From Streptomyces thermodiastaticus (GTDB taxonomy: Bacteria; Actinomycetota; Actinomycetes; Streptomycetales; Streptomycetaceae), in contig NZ_BNBV01000040.1 in NCBI RefSeq assembly GCF_014656135.1, positions 1-42,453 on the forward strand: a stretch of 42,453 bases of DNA, read 5' to 3'. The first letter of the stretch is position 1. Each line of letters begins with the position of its first letter. This document shows positions 32,471-40,570 of this stretch, one piece after another. The notes under the pieces were generated by a model. That model was not told the DNA's origin, did no database searches, and worked only from the letters and a program-made list of their open reading frames with translations. The position numbers were made by a program, and so were the translations under genes.

Positions 32471-33072
32471 CAGCGGGCTGCTTGTGGACACCTGTCCCGG
32501 CATGGACTCGGCGCCGGCCGCCTACGAGCGTGACCGGCGCTCGCGCACCCGGCTCACCGCCTGCCGCTCCCACCGGACCGGCATCGCCGCCCATCGGCGT
32601 GCGGCACCGGCCACCGCCGTGCGCGACCTGATGCTCCGCCTCACACCATGCTCGGCCGTCCCGGACGCGCTCGGTCCGAGTCTCGGCCGGCAGCCGCCCG
32701 GCGACGACGCCGCAGCCGGCTGAGCACCGACGCGCCGCCGGAAGGACCGGCCGGGCGGCGCAGTGCGCGGATCCCGCCCGCCCGGCCGGGCCTTCCGGCG
32801 GCGTGCGTCAGACCGAGGACGACCCCCGGGATCCGGCCCTCGCGCCGGTCGACCGGCGGGTGCGCTACCGGGGAACGGCCCGGCGGACGGCGCGGCGGAG
32901 ACGAGTGCAGCGGGAGACAGGGAGCTACGCGCTTCCTGCAGCTGGTTCTCGCAGGTGGCCTGGCTGTTTCCGGGCGGCGAGGCCGAGTCTGGCGAAGCCG
33001 TCGGCGAGGGCGGTGCCCGGTCGAGCGAGTCGCCGTGCGTCGCGTGTCCTCCCCGGCGTTCCTGGCCTTTGC
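32471..33072. other. 0.6-kb gene-free stretch after tpg
   Basis: Between tpg and the convergent TetR gene I see no convincing gene. A GTG-started frame of 79 codons at 32484 has no ribosome site and no recognisable content. The main feature is a very long GC hairpin at 32733-32803, listed separately. GC is very high throughout. Confidence 0.55.
32733..32803. terminator. Very long 26-bp hairpin, terminator or structural element
   Basis: CGCCGCCGGAAGG (32733-32745) pairs with CCTTCCGGCGGCG (32791-32803). After one A/G mismatch, CCGGCCGGGCGG (32747-32758) pairs with CCGCCCGGCCGG (32778-32789). The loop is 19 bases. It is symmetrical enough to work in both directions between convergent genes, but at 263 bases after tpg and 270 before the TetR stop it is far from both. 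A structural or replication role cannot be excluded. Confidence 0.65.
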
Positions 33073-33633
33073 TCAGGCGTTTGCCGGGTGCCGGAGTCCG
33101 GCGAGCGCCGCGTCGAGGATCGGCTGCCGGTACTCCGGCGTGCCCGGGATCTTCGCGACGGCGATGACGAGATCGAGGATCTGGCCGAGGTCGAGGTCCT
33201 CGGCGATCTGGTGCGCCTCCTTCGCGGCGGTGAGCAGCGGCTGCCCGGCCGCCAGGAACCGGCCCCGGGTCTGGAAGACGGGGTCGTTCGTGTCGGTGTG
33301 CTCGAGCAGCCCGAGGACCACGGGCCGTTTGGCGGTGACGTACCGGAAGAACCGGCGCAGCCAGTTCATCAGCCGTTCCTGAGGGCTCGTGCCCTCGACC
33401 GTCGCGGCGGCGGCACACACCTCGTCGACCTCTTCGGCCAGGAGGGCCTCCAGGAGCTCGTGGCGGGTCGCGAAGTTGCGGTACAGGGTCGCCGAGCCGA
33501 CCCCGGCCCGCCGGGCGATCTCGTTCATCGACGTTGCGGCCCCGTTCTCGGCGAACGCGGCGCGCGCCGCCTCGATGATCCGCCGGCGGTTGCGGGCGGC
33601 GTCGGCTCTTCTCGGCGTCGGGTGGTCGGCCAT
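33073..33633 (-). CDS. TetR family regulator of the adjacent efflux pump
   Basis: A 186-residue repressor. TSMNEIARRAGVGSATLYRNF (about residues 34-54, split across helices 2 and 3) is the DNA-binding part; the C-terminal region (KRPVVLGLLEHTDTNDPVF) resembles the TetR_C group that controls MFS pumps. The ATG at 33633 has GAGGA eight bases upstream. It faces a DHA2 transporter over a near-perfect 38-bp inverted repeat and most likely represses it until a drug or metabolite binds. Confidence 0.88.
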   Translation of the reverse strand: MADHPTPRRADAARNRRRIIEAARAAFAENGAATSMNEIARRAGVGSATLYRNFATRHELLEALLAEEVDEVCAAAATVEGTSPQERLMNWLRRFFRYVTAKRPVVLGLLEHTDTNDPVFQTRGRFLAAGQPLLTAAKEAHQIAEDLDLGQILDLVIAVAKIPGTPEYRQPILDAALAGLRHPANA

Positions 33634-33663
33634 ACGTGTGTCCTCGGCTGTCCTTGCACAAGT

Positions 33664-33701
33664 GGGGAGGGTCCCCATATCGTGATGCGGGGAACCTCCC
33701 C
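33664..33701. promoter_or_regulatory. Inverted-repeat operator of the TetR/MFS divergon
   Basis: GGGGAGGGTCCCC (33664-33676) and GGGGAACCTCCCC (33689-33701) are inverted copies with one mismatch, separated by 12 AT-richer bases. The site lies between the divergent starts, 31 bases from the TetR ATG and 43 from the pump ATG. This is the normal place and shape of a TetR operator. Confidence 0.7.
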
Positions 33702-33743
33702 GTTTCCGTCGTCGACTCTATCGAGTCTGGCCAAGGATGCGCC

Positions 33744-35273
33744 ATGAGCACTGCTGACACCCCCGGGCCTGCTTCCATGACAGGCCTGCCACGTCCTGTC
33801 CACCGCCGACTGGTGCTGGCGATCTGCTGCCTGAGCGTGGGCGTGACCGGCATCAACCTCACCATCGTGAACGTCGCGCTCCCGTCCATCGGCAAGGACC
33901 TGCACGCCTCGGTCAGCAGCCTGCAGTGGACCGTCTCCGCCTACTCCCTGGTGACGGCCTGTCTGCTCCTGCTCTCCGGAGCGACGGCCGACCGCTTCGG
34001 CCGCAAGCGGATCTTCCAGCTCGGGTTGGCGCTGTTCGCCCTCGGTTCCCTGCTGGCCGGCCTGGCGCCCGGCGTCGGCTGGCTGATCGCGTTCGTCTGC
34101 GTGCAGGCGGTGGGCGGCTCGATGCTCAACCCGGTCGCGATGTCGATCATCGCCGGCGTCTTCACCGACCGCGCGGAGCGGGCCCGTGCGATCGGGGTGT
34201 GGGGATCGGTCATCGGCATCACGATGGCGGTCGGGCCCGTGCTCGGAGGCCTGCTGGTCGACGGCATCGGCTGGCGGGCGGTGTTCTGGGTCAGCGTCCC
34301 GGTCGGCATCGTCGCTCTGGTGCTCACCCAGAGATACGTTCCCGGGTCCAGGGCCGCCCGGGCGCGCGCGTTCGACCTGCCGGGCCAGGTGCTGGTCGTC
34401 GCCCTGTTCGCCTCGGTCGTCGCCACGACGATCGAGGGCCCCGGCCAGGGCTGGACGAGCCCGTGGATCATCGCGCTCGTCGTCCTCGCCGTCCTGGCGC
34501 TCGCCGGGACACTCGTCGTCGAACCCCGGCGGCCCGAGCCACTGATCGACCTACGCTGGTTCCGCAGCCCGCCGTTCTCCGGCGCGAACCTGATCTCCCT
34601 GGTGATGACGGCCGGTCTCGGCGGATTCCTGTTCGTCAACACCCTCTACCTGCAGGACATCAGAGGCTTCAGCCCCCTGCACGCCGGACTGCTGATCATC
34701 CCGATGGCCGCGGGCCAGGCCCTCGCCGCGAACCTGTCCGCACGGCTGCTCGCACACGGCGCCGACCGGCTCCCCCTCGTCCTGGGCGGCGCGCTCCTGG
34801 CCACGGGCGCCTTCCTCCTCGTCCCCCTGACCACGCACACCGGGACCGGCTGCCTGCTGGCCGCGTACGCCGTCTTCGGCCTCGGCGCCGGCACGATCGC
34901 TCCGGTGGTCAACCACACCGCCGTATCCGGACTGCCACCCGACCAGGTCGGCGTCGCCGGCGCGCTCGCGGCCAGCGCCCGCCAGTTCGGCAGCAGCATC
35001 GGCGTCGCCGTCACCGGCTCCGTCGTGGCCGTCACCGGCTCCGGCTTCGTCCGCTCGAGCCACACCCCGTTCGGTCTCCTCGGGGCCTGCGGCATCGTCG
35101 TGGTCGCGCTCGGCGTTTTGTCCACCAGTACCTGGGCCGAGAACACCGCGGCCCGCAACGGCCGGCGCCTCGCTGCCGCACCGGCCCCCGAACCCTTCAC
35201 AGGCACCACAGCCCCGGCACACCCCGCACCCGCGCAACGACCCGCAGACCCCTCCGGGGCGAGGCACGAGTGA
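33744..35273 (+). CDS. DHA2-type MFS drug efflux transporter
   Basis: A 509-residue proton-driven exporter with about 14 transmembrane segments, the EmrB/QacA pattern. Motif A is GATADRFGRKR; the antiporter motif C is in GITMAVGPVLGGLLVDGIGWR; N-terminal INLTIVNVALPSIGKDL is typical of DHA2 members. The last 40 residues form a Pro/Ala-rich cytoplasmic tail. The ATG at 33744 follows AAGGA. It is divergent from its TetR regulator and is followed after 136 bases by a P450, so it may export the P450 product or simply protect the cell. Confidence 0.9.
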   Translation: MSTADTPGPASMTGLPRPVHRRLVLAICCLSVGVTGINLTIVNVALPSIGKDLHASVSSLQWTVSAYSLVTACLLLLSGATADRFGRKRIFQLGLALFALGSLLAGLAPGVGWLIAFVCVQAVGGSMLNPVAMSIIAGVFTDRAERARAIGVWGSVIGITMAVGPVLGGLLVDGIGWRAVFWVSVPVGIVALVLTQRYVPGSRAARARAFDLPGQVLVVALFASVVATTIEGPGQGWTSPWIIALVVLAVLALAGTLVVEPRRPEPLIDLRWFRSPPFSGANLISLVMTAGLGGFLFVNTLYLQDIRGFSPLHAGLLIIPMAAGQALAANLSARLLAHGADRLPLVLGGALLATGAFLLVPLTTHTGTGCLLAAYAVFGLGAGTIAPVVNHTAVSGLPPDQVGVAGALAASARQFGSSIGVAVTGSVVAVTGSGFVRSSHTPFGLLGACGIVVVALGVLSTSTWAENTAARNGRRLAAAPAPEPFTGTTAPAHPAPAQRPADPSGARHE

Positions 35274-35409
35274 GGCACCGCCGGCCACCACCGGCACCCC
35301 ACCGCCCCGTCACCCGCAACCGACACCGGACCCTCCGCATCCGGCCGCCGACCCCCCACCGCCACCCCACACGGACGCCGATCGTCCAGTCACACCGGGA
35401 GCCGCTCCC

Positions 35410-36636
35410 ATGACACCAACCGACACCACCCAGCCCCCCGACCAGCCGTTCCCCCTCGCCCGCAGCTGCCCGTTCACCGAACCCGAGCCGTACACGCGGC
35501 TGCGCGAGCAGCAACCCGTCAGCAAGGTCCGCCTGCGCGGCGGCGAACAGGCCTGGTGGGTCTCCGGGTACGCCGAAGCCCGGGCGGTCCTCGCCGACCG
35601 CCGGTTCTCCTCGGACCGCCGGAAGGACGGTTACCCGAACCCCAACGGCGACCCCCGGTTCCGCGAACGGTTCCGCACCCAGCCACCGCCGATGGTCAGC
35701 CTGGACGGCACCGAACACGCGGCGGTCCGGCGGTCGGTGCTCGGCGAGTTCACCCTCAAACGCCTGTCCGCGCTCCGCCCCCGCATCCAGCAGATCGTCG
35801 ACAGATTCATCGACGAGATGCTGGCCTGCGACTCCCGCCCCGTCGACCTGGTGCAGGCACTGTCCCTGCCGGTGCCGTCGCTGGTGATCTGCGAACTGCT
35901 CGGCGTGCCCTACGAGGACCACGACTGCTTCCAGAGCCGCACGGCCGCGATGACCCGCCGGACCGTACCTCCGGCCGAACGGCTCCGAGCCTTCGACGAA
36001 CTGCAGGCCTGTCTCGCCGCCCTGCTGACCCGTAAGGAATCCGAACCGGGCGACGACCTGCTCAGCCGGCAGATCGCCCAGCAGCGCGAGCAGGGCGCCG
36101 TCGACCACGCACGGCTGCTGAGCACGGCCACCGGACTGCTCGTCGCCGGCCACGAGACCACCGCGAACATGATCACCCTCGGCGTCCTGGCCCTGCTGGA
36201 GCACCCCGGCCAACGGGCCCTGCTCACCGAGGACCCGGGCAGCACACCCGCGGCGGTCGAAGAACTCCTGCGCTTTTTCTCCATAGGCGACACCGTCATC
36301 GCACGGGTCGCGACCGAGGACGTCCGGGTCGGCGGGGTCACCATCAAGGCGAACGAGGGCGTCATCGTCTCCGTCCTGTCCGCCAACCGGGACCCCGCGG
36401 CCTTCGACGACCCCGCCGAACTGAATCCGACACGCGCAGCCCGCCACCACATCTCCTTCGGCTACGGCCCCCACCAGTGCCTCGGCCAGAACCTGGCCCG
36501 CCTCGAGCTGCGGATCGTGTTCGACACACTGTTCCGCCGCATCCCCGGCCTGCGGCTGGCCGTGCCGGTGGACGAGATCCCCTTCAAGACCGATGCCACC
36601 GTCTACGGCGCCCACGAGCTGCCGGTCACCTGGTGA
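35410..36636 (+). CDS. Cytochrome P450 (CYP105-like)
   Basis: A 408-residue soluble bacterial P450. The oxygen-activation motif in helix I is AGHETT (246-251), the helix K ExxR pair is E285/R288, and the heme loop FGYGPHQCLGQ has the cysteine ligand C357. ARSCPFTEPEPYTRLRE at the N-terminus and LDGTEHAAVRR are typical of the CYP105 (SU) family of Streptomyces, which oxidise xenobiotics and secondary metabolites. The ferredoxin that feeds it follows 10 bases later. A reductase is not in the window and must come from elsewhere. Substrate unknown. Confidence 0.92.
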   Translation: MTPTDTTQPPDQPFPLARSCPFTEPEPYTRLREQQPVSKVRLRGGEQAWWVSGYAEARAVLADRRFSSDRRKDGYPNPNGDPRFRERFRTQPPPMVSLDGTEHAAVRRSVLGEFTLKRLSALRPRIQQIVDRFIDEMLACDSRPVDLVQALSLPVPSLVICELLGVPYEDHDCFQSRTAAMTRRTVPPAERLRAFDELQACLAALLTRKESEPGDDLLSRQIAQQREQGAVDHARLLSTATGLLVAGHETTANMITLGVLALLEHPGQRALLTEDPGSTPAAVEELLRFFSIGDTVIARVATEDVRVGGVTIKANEGVIVSVLSANRDPAAFDDPAELNPTRAARHHISFGYGPHQCLGQNLARLELRIVFDTLFRRIPGLRLAVPVDEIPFKTDATVYGAHELPVTW

Positions 36637-36646
36637 GGAGAACGAC

Positions 36647-36841
36647 ATGCGGATCGAAGCCGACACCGAAACGTGCGTCGGATCCGGGCGGTGCGTCCTG
36701 ACCGAACCGGCCGTGTTCGACCAGGACGACGACGGCATCGTGGTGCTGCTCACCGACCGGCCCGCCGGCCGGGCCGCCGCCCGGGCACGCCAGGCAGCAA
36801 GCCTGTGCCCGTCCCGCGCCCTGCGGCTCATGGAACCCTGA
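36647..36841 (+). CDS. [3Fe-4S] ferredoxin partner of the P450
   Basis: A 64-residue acidic ferredoxin. C10-VGSGR-C16 and C54-P bind a [3Fe-4S] cluster; the position that would be the fourth cysteine is occupied by glycine. It carries electrons from a reductase to the P450 encoded just upstream. The ATG at 36647 follows TGAGGAG, which overlaps the P450 stop, so translation is coupled. A strong hairpin terminator comes directly after. Confidence 0.92.
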   Translation: MRIEADTETCVGSGRCVLTEPAVFDQDDDGIVVLLTDRPAGRAAARARQAASLCPSRALRLMEP

Positions 36842-36853
36842 GCCGCAACCGGC

Positions 36854-36886
36854 GCCCGGCCCCGACCGGGCCGGCCGGGGCCGGGC
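36854..36886 (+). terminator. Hairpin terminator after the P450-ferredoxin operon
   Basis: GCCCGGCCCCG (36854-36864) pairs perfectly with CGGGGCCGGGC (36876-36886) over an 11-base loop, starting 13 bases after the ferredoxin stop. The 200 bases beyond, to the DoxX-like gene, show nothing else. Confidence 0.7.
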
Positions 36887-37086
36887 GGGGCCGGACAACG
36901 ATCCGGACTGCGAGCCGGGCGACGAGCCGGACACGATCCGGACGAGGCGCACTCCCACCCCGGCACCGGACGGCACACCCCCCGAGACGGCGAACGCCGA
37001 CAGCCTGCCCGCATCACAGAACGGACGGGCCGGCTGACCGGCCGCTCTCCGCTTCACCGAACTCCCGTGAGCCGAACCGCCCGCCT

Positions 37087-37455
37087 TCACCCGGCCGACG
37101 CAACCACGACGGCCCACCCGGTATAGGCAAAGTTGACAAGCACCTCCACGGCCGCACCCACCACCCCGCGAACACGACGCGGCCGCGCAGCCACGGCCCG
37201 GACCAGCCCATCGATATGCGCAACCACGAACACCGAGATCAGCACCGCGGCGATCCCCCCGCCCGCCGCTCGGCTCCCCGGCACGAGAAGCAGAACACCG
37301 TCAGCCACCAGCGCGACCCCGCCCACGGCGACGAGCAGCCGTGCCCGCCCCAGCCAGACAGGAACCAACCGGCGGACATAGTCCGGGCGCACGAAGTGCG
37401 CGCCGCCATTGACGATCAGGAAGGCCGCCAGGGCGACGGCCGCAAGAGCATGCAT
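37087..37455 (-). CDS. DoxX-like small membrane protein
   Basis: A 122-residue protein with about four transmembrane helices: LAAVALAAFLIVNGGAHF, LLVAVGGVALVADGVLLLV, GIAAVLISVFVVAHI and VLVNFAYTGWAVVVAS. HFVRPDYVRRLVPVWLG between helices 1 and 2 is the DoxX/DoxD-like signature. Related proteins are linked to respiratory or thiol-redox functions, but the role here is open. The ATG at 37455 has no clear ribosome site and lies only three bases from the start of the oppositely oriented AraC gene. Confidence 0.75.
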   Translation of the reverse strand: MHALAAVALAAFLIVNGGAHFVRPDYVRRLVPVWLGRARLLVAVGGVALVADGVLLLVPGSRAAGGGIAAVLISVFVVAHIDGLVRAVAARPRRVRGVVGAAVEVLVNFAYTGWAVVVASAG

Positions 37456-37458
37456 GCC

Positions 37459-38213
37459 ATGACGGTGCCGCCGACCCGGGCGTGGACGCTTGAACGAACC
37501 GATCGCCGGCTCCACTTCACATACGGCCCCGCGGCGACGATGTTCGCCGAGTCCGGCCCTTTCCGGGTACGCCACCACCAGCACCCGGCGTGGAAGATCG
37601 TGCTCGCGCCCGCCGGTGGTGCCGAGGTCGGCTACGACGGCCACCGCACCGTCGCCGCGTCCGGCGTGATCGTGCCGCCCCAGCTGGCACACACACCTGT
37701 ACCGTCTCGTCGGCTTACGTCGCCCTCTTCCTGGACCCGTGGGCGCTGGCGCCCGGCACCGGCCCGGTCTGCCTGGACGAGACCGAGACCCGCCGCGTGC
37801 TCGCGGCCCTCGGCCGTCCCGGCCCCGGCGCCGACCTGGACGCGGCCCGTGCCGAGATCACGGCTCTCACCACAGCGGGCGCCCCGCTCGATCCCAGGGT
37901 CGCCCACGCGGTGCGGGAGACCACCCGCACCGGGTCCACCGCCACGATCGGCATGGCCGCCGCCCAAGTCGGGTACTCCCCGCCCCGGTTGCGCACCCTC
38001 GTCCGCGACCGGGTGGGGATCCCGCTCGCCCGGCTGCGCCTGTGGGCCAGGCTGCGCACAGCCATGGCCGGCCTGCCGGCCGAGTCCGCGGCGGCCGCGG
38101 CCGCTTCCGCGGGCTTCGCCGACCAGGCACACTTCACCCGCACAGCGCGAACCCTCACCGGCCGCACCCCGTCGGAGATCCTCCGCCCGCCGACGGCCGG
38201 CGCCCCGGCGTAG
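37459..38213 (+). pseudogene. AraC family regulator split by a frameshift
   Basis: From ATG 37459 one frame gives a cupin-like sensor start (MTVPPTRAWTLERTDRRL, then HFTYGPAATMFAESG, VPPQLAHT). At the run CACACACA (37688-37695) the homologous reading moves to another frame (CTVSSAYVALFLDPWAL) and continues through a linker and an AraC helix-turn-helix domain (ATIGMAAAQVGYSPPRLRTL; AAAAAASAGFADQAHFTRT; GRTPSEIL) to the stop at 38213. Removing one CA unit would restore a single protein of about 250 residues. As it stands the product would end in the wrong frame, far from the DNA-binding domain. It could be a pseudogene, a slippage switch or a sequencing error. Confidence 0.75.
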
Positions 38214-38542
38214 CCCCGCCGGCCGGCCGACCGAGATCGTGTCCGACGACGCGTGCCTGCAGGCACCCATCGGCCACTCCCTGCGAATCGCGACCACGCG
38301 GCAGCTCCCGCAGTGCAGCGGCGCAAAGGACCGCGAAGGCGCCGCAGGAGCGGGAGGTCCGGTGCCCGGCTGCAGCAGCCGTCAGGCCGGGCACCGGCAT
38401 GCCAGGGTCATCGCGGCCGAGACCGCTCGCCGTCTGCCGCCGGAGACGGACGGCAGACGGCACTGCCGTCAGCGACAGCGTTCACACGGACCACCGAGGC
38501 GGCCGGCGTCCCCGGAAGATCCGGCGCGGTAGCCTCTGGCCC
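38214..38542. other. 329-base gap with hairpins
   Basis: No gene is seen. GTGCCTGCAGGCAC (38253-38266) is a 14-bp palindrome. GCCGTCTGCCG (38429-38439) pairs with CGGCAGACGGC (38451-38461), an 11-bp stem that can be replaced by the overlapping pair GACGGCA/TGCCGTC. TAGCCT about ten bases before the methyltransferase start may be a -10 box, which would give a nearly leaderless mRNA. Confidence 0.5.
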
Positions 38543-39343
38543 ATGCCTGAGTCTTCGGTGGCGCACTTCTACGACGAACTGGCCGACGACTACCACCTGA
38601 TCTACTCGGACTGGGACGCAGGCATGCGCCGGCAGGGCGACGCCCTCGACGCCCTCATCGGCCGGGACCGTGCCGAGGTGCTCGACTGCTCCTGCGGCAT
38701 CGGCACCCAGGCCATCGGCCTGGCGCTGCACGGGCACCGCGTCACCGGCACCGATCTCAGCCATCGCGCCGCCGCCCGCGCCGGCCGTGAGGCCGCCCGT
38801 CGAAGCCTCGGCCTGAGCACGGCAGTCGCCGACATGCGACGCCTGCCGTTTCCCGACGGCCGGTTCGACGTCGTCGTCTGCGCCGACAACTCGCTGCCCC
38901 ACCTGCTGACGGAGCAGGACGTGCACGCCGCCCTGGCCGAGATGCGCCGTGTGCTGCGCCCCGGCGGCCTGCTGCTGGTCAGCACACGCCCCTACGACGA
39001 TCTGCTGCGCGACCACCCCGTTTCGACGCCTGTGCACGTCCACCGGAGCGCCGACGGCGGGGAACGCACCGTCACATTCCAGCTCTGGCACTGGCATGAC
39101 GACGGTGAGCACTACGACCTGGAGCACTTCCAGCTCCGTCCGGCAGGCGGGCAATGGCGCGTCAAGGTCCGCCGGACCGCCTACTGGGCTCTCACAAAGG
39201 ACCGGTTGGCCGGCCTCGCAGCAAAGGCCGGTTTTCCCGGCGCCCGGTGGCGGATGCCGCAGGAGACAGGCTTCTTCCAGCCGCTGCTCGTGGCCCGCGC
39301 CGGCGAGCAGACGCTTGCCTCTCCGGCTCGGCCTCGGCCGTGA
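38543..39343 (+). CDS. SAM-dependent methyltransferase
   Basis: A 266-residue class I methyltransferase. FYDELADDYHLIYSDWD is a common N-terminal pattern, motif I is VLDCSCGIGTQAIGLA (GxGxG variant CGIGTQ), D in TGTDLS ends strand 2, and motif post-I PFPDGRFDVVVCADNSLPHL and VLRPGGLLLVSTRP follow. The glycine-rich loop with cysteines (DCSCGIGTQ) is the form seen in glycine/sarcosine N-methyltransferase-like enzymes. The substrate is unknown. The ATG at 38543 lacks a strong ribosome site. It is intact amid damaged neighbours. Confidence 0.85.
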   Translation: MPESSVAHFYDELADDYHLIYSDWDAGMRRQGDALDALIGRDRAEVLDCSCGIGTQAIGLALHGHRVTGTDLSHRAAARAGREAARRSLGLSTAVADMRRLPFPDGRFDVVVCADNSLPHLLTEQDVHAALAEMRRVLRPGGLLLVSTRPYDDLLRDHPVSTPVHVHRSADGGERTVTFQLWHWHDDGEHYDLEHFQLRPAGGQWRVKVRRTAYWALTKDRLAGLAAKAGFPGARWRMPQETGFFQPLLVARAGEQTLASPARPRP

Positions 39344-39373
39344 GGGCAGCGGTCGTGCCCGGACCGGCAGGTG

Positions 39374-39560
39374 TCAGCCGTCCCTGGCAGGTTGCTCGGC
39401 TCGTGCCCGCCTGCCGGCCAGGCGGTGGGAGTCGGTGCCGGTTGCGATGATGGTGCGCGTTGAAGGCCAGGCGGTCGGCGATGGCCGCACAGAGGCGGGG
39501 GCCGGTGAAGGTTCTGGTCCAGCCGCCGATGCGTTGACGGACGTCGGAGTGGGTGCCGTG
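39374..39560 (-). pseudogene. C-terminal remnant of an IstB-like transposition ATPase
   Basis: On the minus strand one frame reads THSDVRQRIGGWTRTF and TGPRLCAAIADRLAFNA; the adjacent frame continues TIIATGTDSHRLAGRRARAEQ to a stop at 39374. Together this is the pattern of the IstB C-terminus (W...F....L..AI.DRL.....II...G.SYRL). A one-base shift near 39455-39460 breaks it and the ATPase core is missing, so it is the tail of a dead IS21-like or related element. No terminal inverted repeats were found. Confidence 0.6.
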
Positions 39561-39680
39561 GCCGGGGCGGTGGCTGATGCCGCATGTTCGGCGACTGCCG
39601 CCTGCACGTTGACCGCCGGCGCGACGGTGTGCGCTCTGGCGGGAACACCTGGCACACGGTGACCGGAAGGCAGGCGAAGC

Positions 39681-40040
39681 ATGGAACTCGTGAAGCCAGA
39701 CATCATCGTCCCCACCCGTAACTGGAATACCCCGTCCGGGGAAGAGGAAGTCTACGGCCAAGCAGCGACGTCGCTCGGTGACGTGACCCTTCGGCGAGTG
39801 CCATCCTCGCGTTTGGATGCAGTATCAAAGGCGGAAGGGCACGAGCGCTGGTATCTGCTGATTCCTGGCGGTCATCGGATGGAAACCGATCCTGTCGGAG
39901 TTCCTTACTTTGCTTCAGAACACATCCTCAAGCAGGGAACTTCTGGAACATACAACGGGACAGCCTTCGGGATCCAGGCTTCTTCAGCGTTCCGTCGCAG
40001 CCGCAGACTCGTATCCATAGACGCTTTGGGGATGGCATGA
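39681..40040 (+). CDS. Hypothetical protein in low-GC DNA
   Basis: A 119-residue frame from ATG 39681. It has a plausible N-terminus (MELVKPDIIVPTRNWNTPSG) and mixed composition, with no transmembrane segment or known motif. The DNA is clearly lower in GC, with third codon positions far less G/C-biased than in neighbours, which suggests recent transfer. GGAAGG lies about 12 bases upstream. It may be an N-terminal fragment, since the last 20 residues turn Arg/Ser-rich before the stop. I cannot name a family. Confidence 0.45.
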   Translation: MELVKPDIIVPTRNWNTPSGEEEVYGQAATSLGDVTLRRVPSSRLDAVSKAEGHERWYLLIPGGHRMETDPVGVPYFASEHILKQGTSGTYNGTAFGIQASSAFRRSRRLVSIDALGMA

Positions 40041-40570
40041 GACCAAAAGGGTTCCACGTACATCTCCTGAGCATGGCGAGCGAGTCGCAGTGAGCCGAGG
40101 CGAGGCTTGGTGGATCATCAAGGTGTGCCCGGAGGTCGTCCTCAGTGCGTGCCTTTTCAAGGGGGCAGAGATGATGCACTTCATGCGTACGCCGCTACTG
40201 CGTCAGCTATGAGTCCGAAGCCACTGAGCGGCCACTGACTCAGGCGCCGGCTGCCCAAGGGCGTCAGTCACCACCGCTCGACGCAGTGCCGGGGGGGTAA
40301 CAGGGCTTGCTCGAATGGGTGTTCTGCAAGTCCCGGCCGAAGACGAGCCCGCGTTCGCCGGCTTCGGCTCGATCGCGCTCGTCCATATGCTGGCGCCGAC
40401 CGTCCGTAGCACGGCAGAGGATCCCGAGGCGGCCATCGGGCTCACCGAGATGCCGCCCGGCCTGGGCGAGACCTGGCTGCAGGACCGCTCCGGTGCCCGC
40501 TGCACCCCGGAAGCTGCGCACCGTGGCCGTCGACCCGTACCGCACACCGCACCAGCAGGAGAGCCGACCC
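40041..40570. other. 530-base stretch without a recognisable gene
   Basis: The first 160 bases continue the low-GC DNA of the hypothetical gene. From 40315 a frame starts MGVLQVPAEDEPAFAGFGS and reads sensibly for about 60 residues before becoming Arg/Pro-rich shadow sequence, so it may be a gene fragment. AGGAG at 40558-40562 is the ribosome site of the next gene. Confidence 0.4.

Noticed and set aside
29656..32631. Open frame of about 990 codons over tap and tpg
   Set aside because: Same strand but another frame; the peptide is Arg/Pro-rich shadow sequence, while the tap and tpg frames carry the known families.
32484..32723. 79-codon frame after tpg
   Set aside because: No ribosome site, Arg/Ala/Pro-rich shadow-like content, no family.
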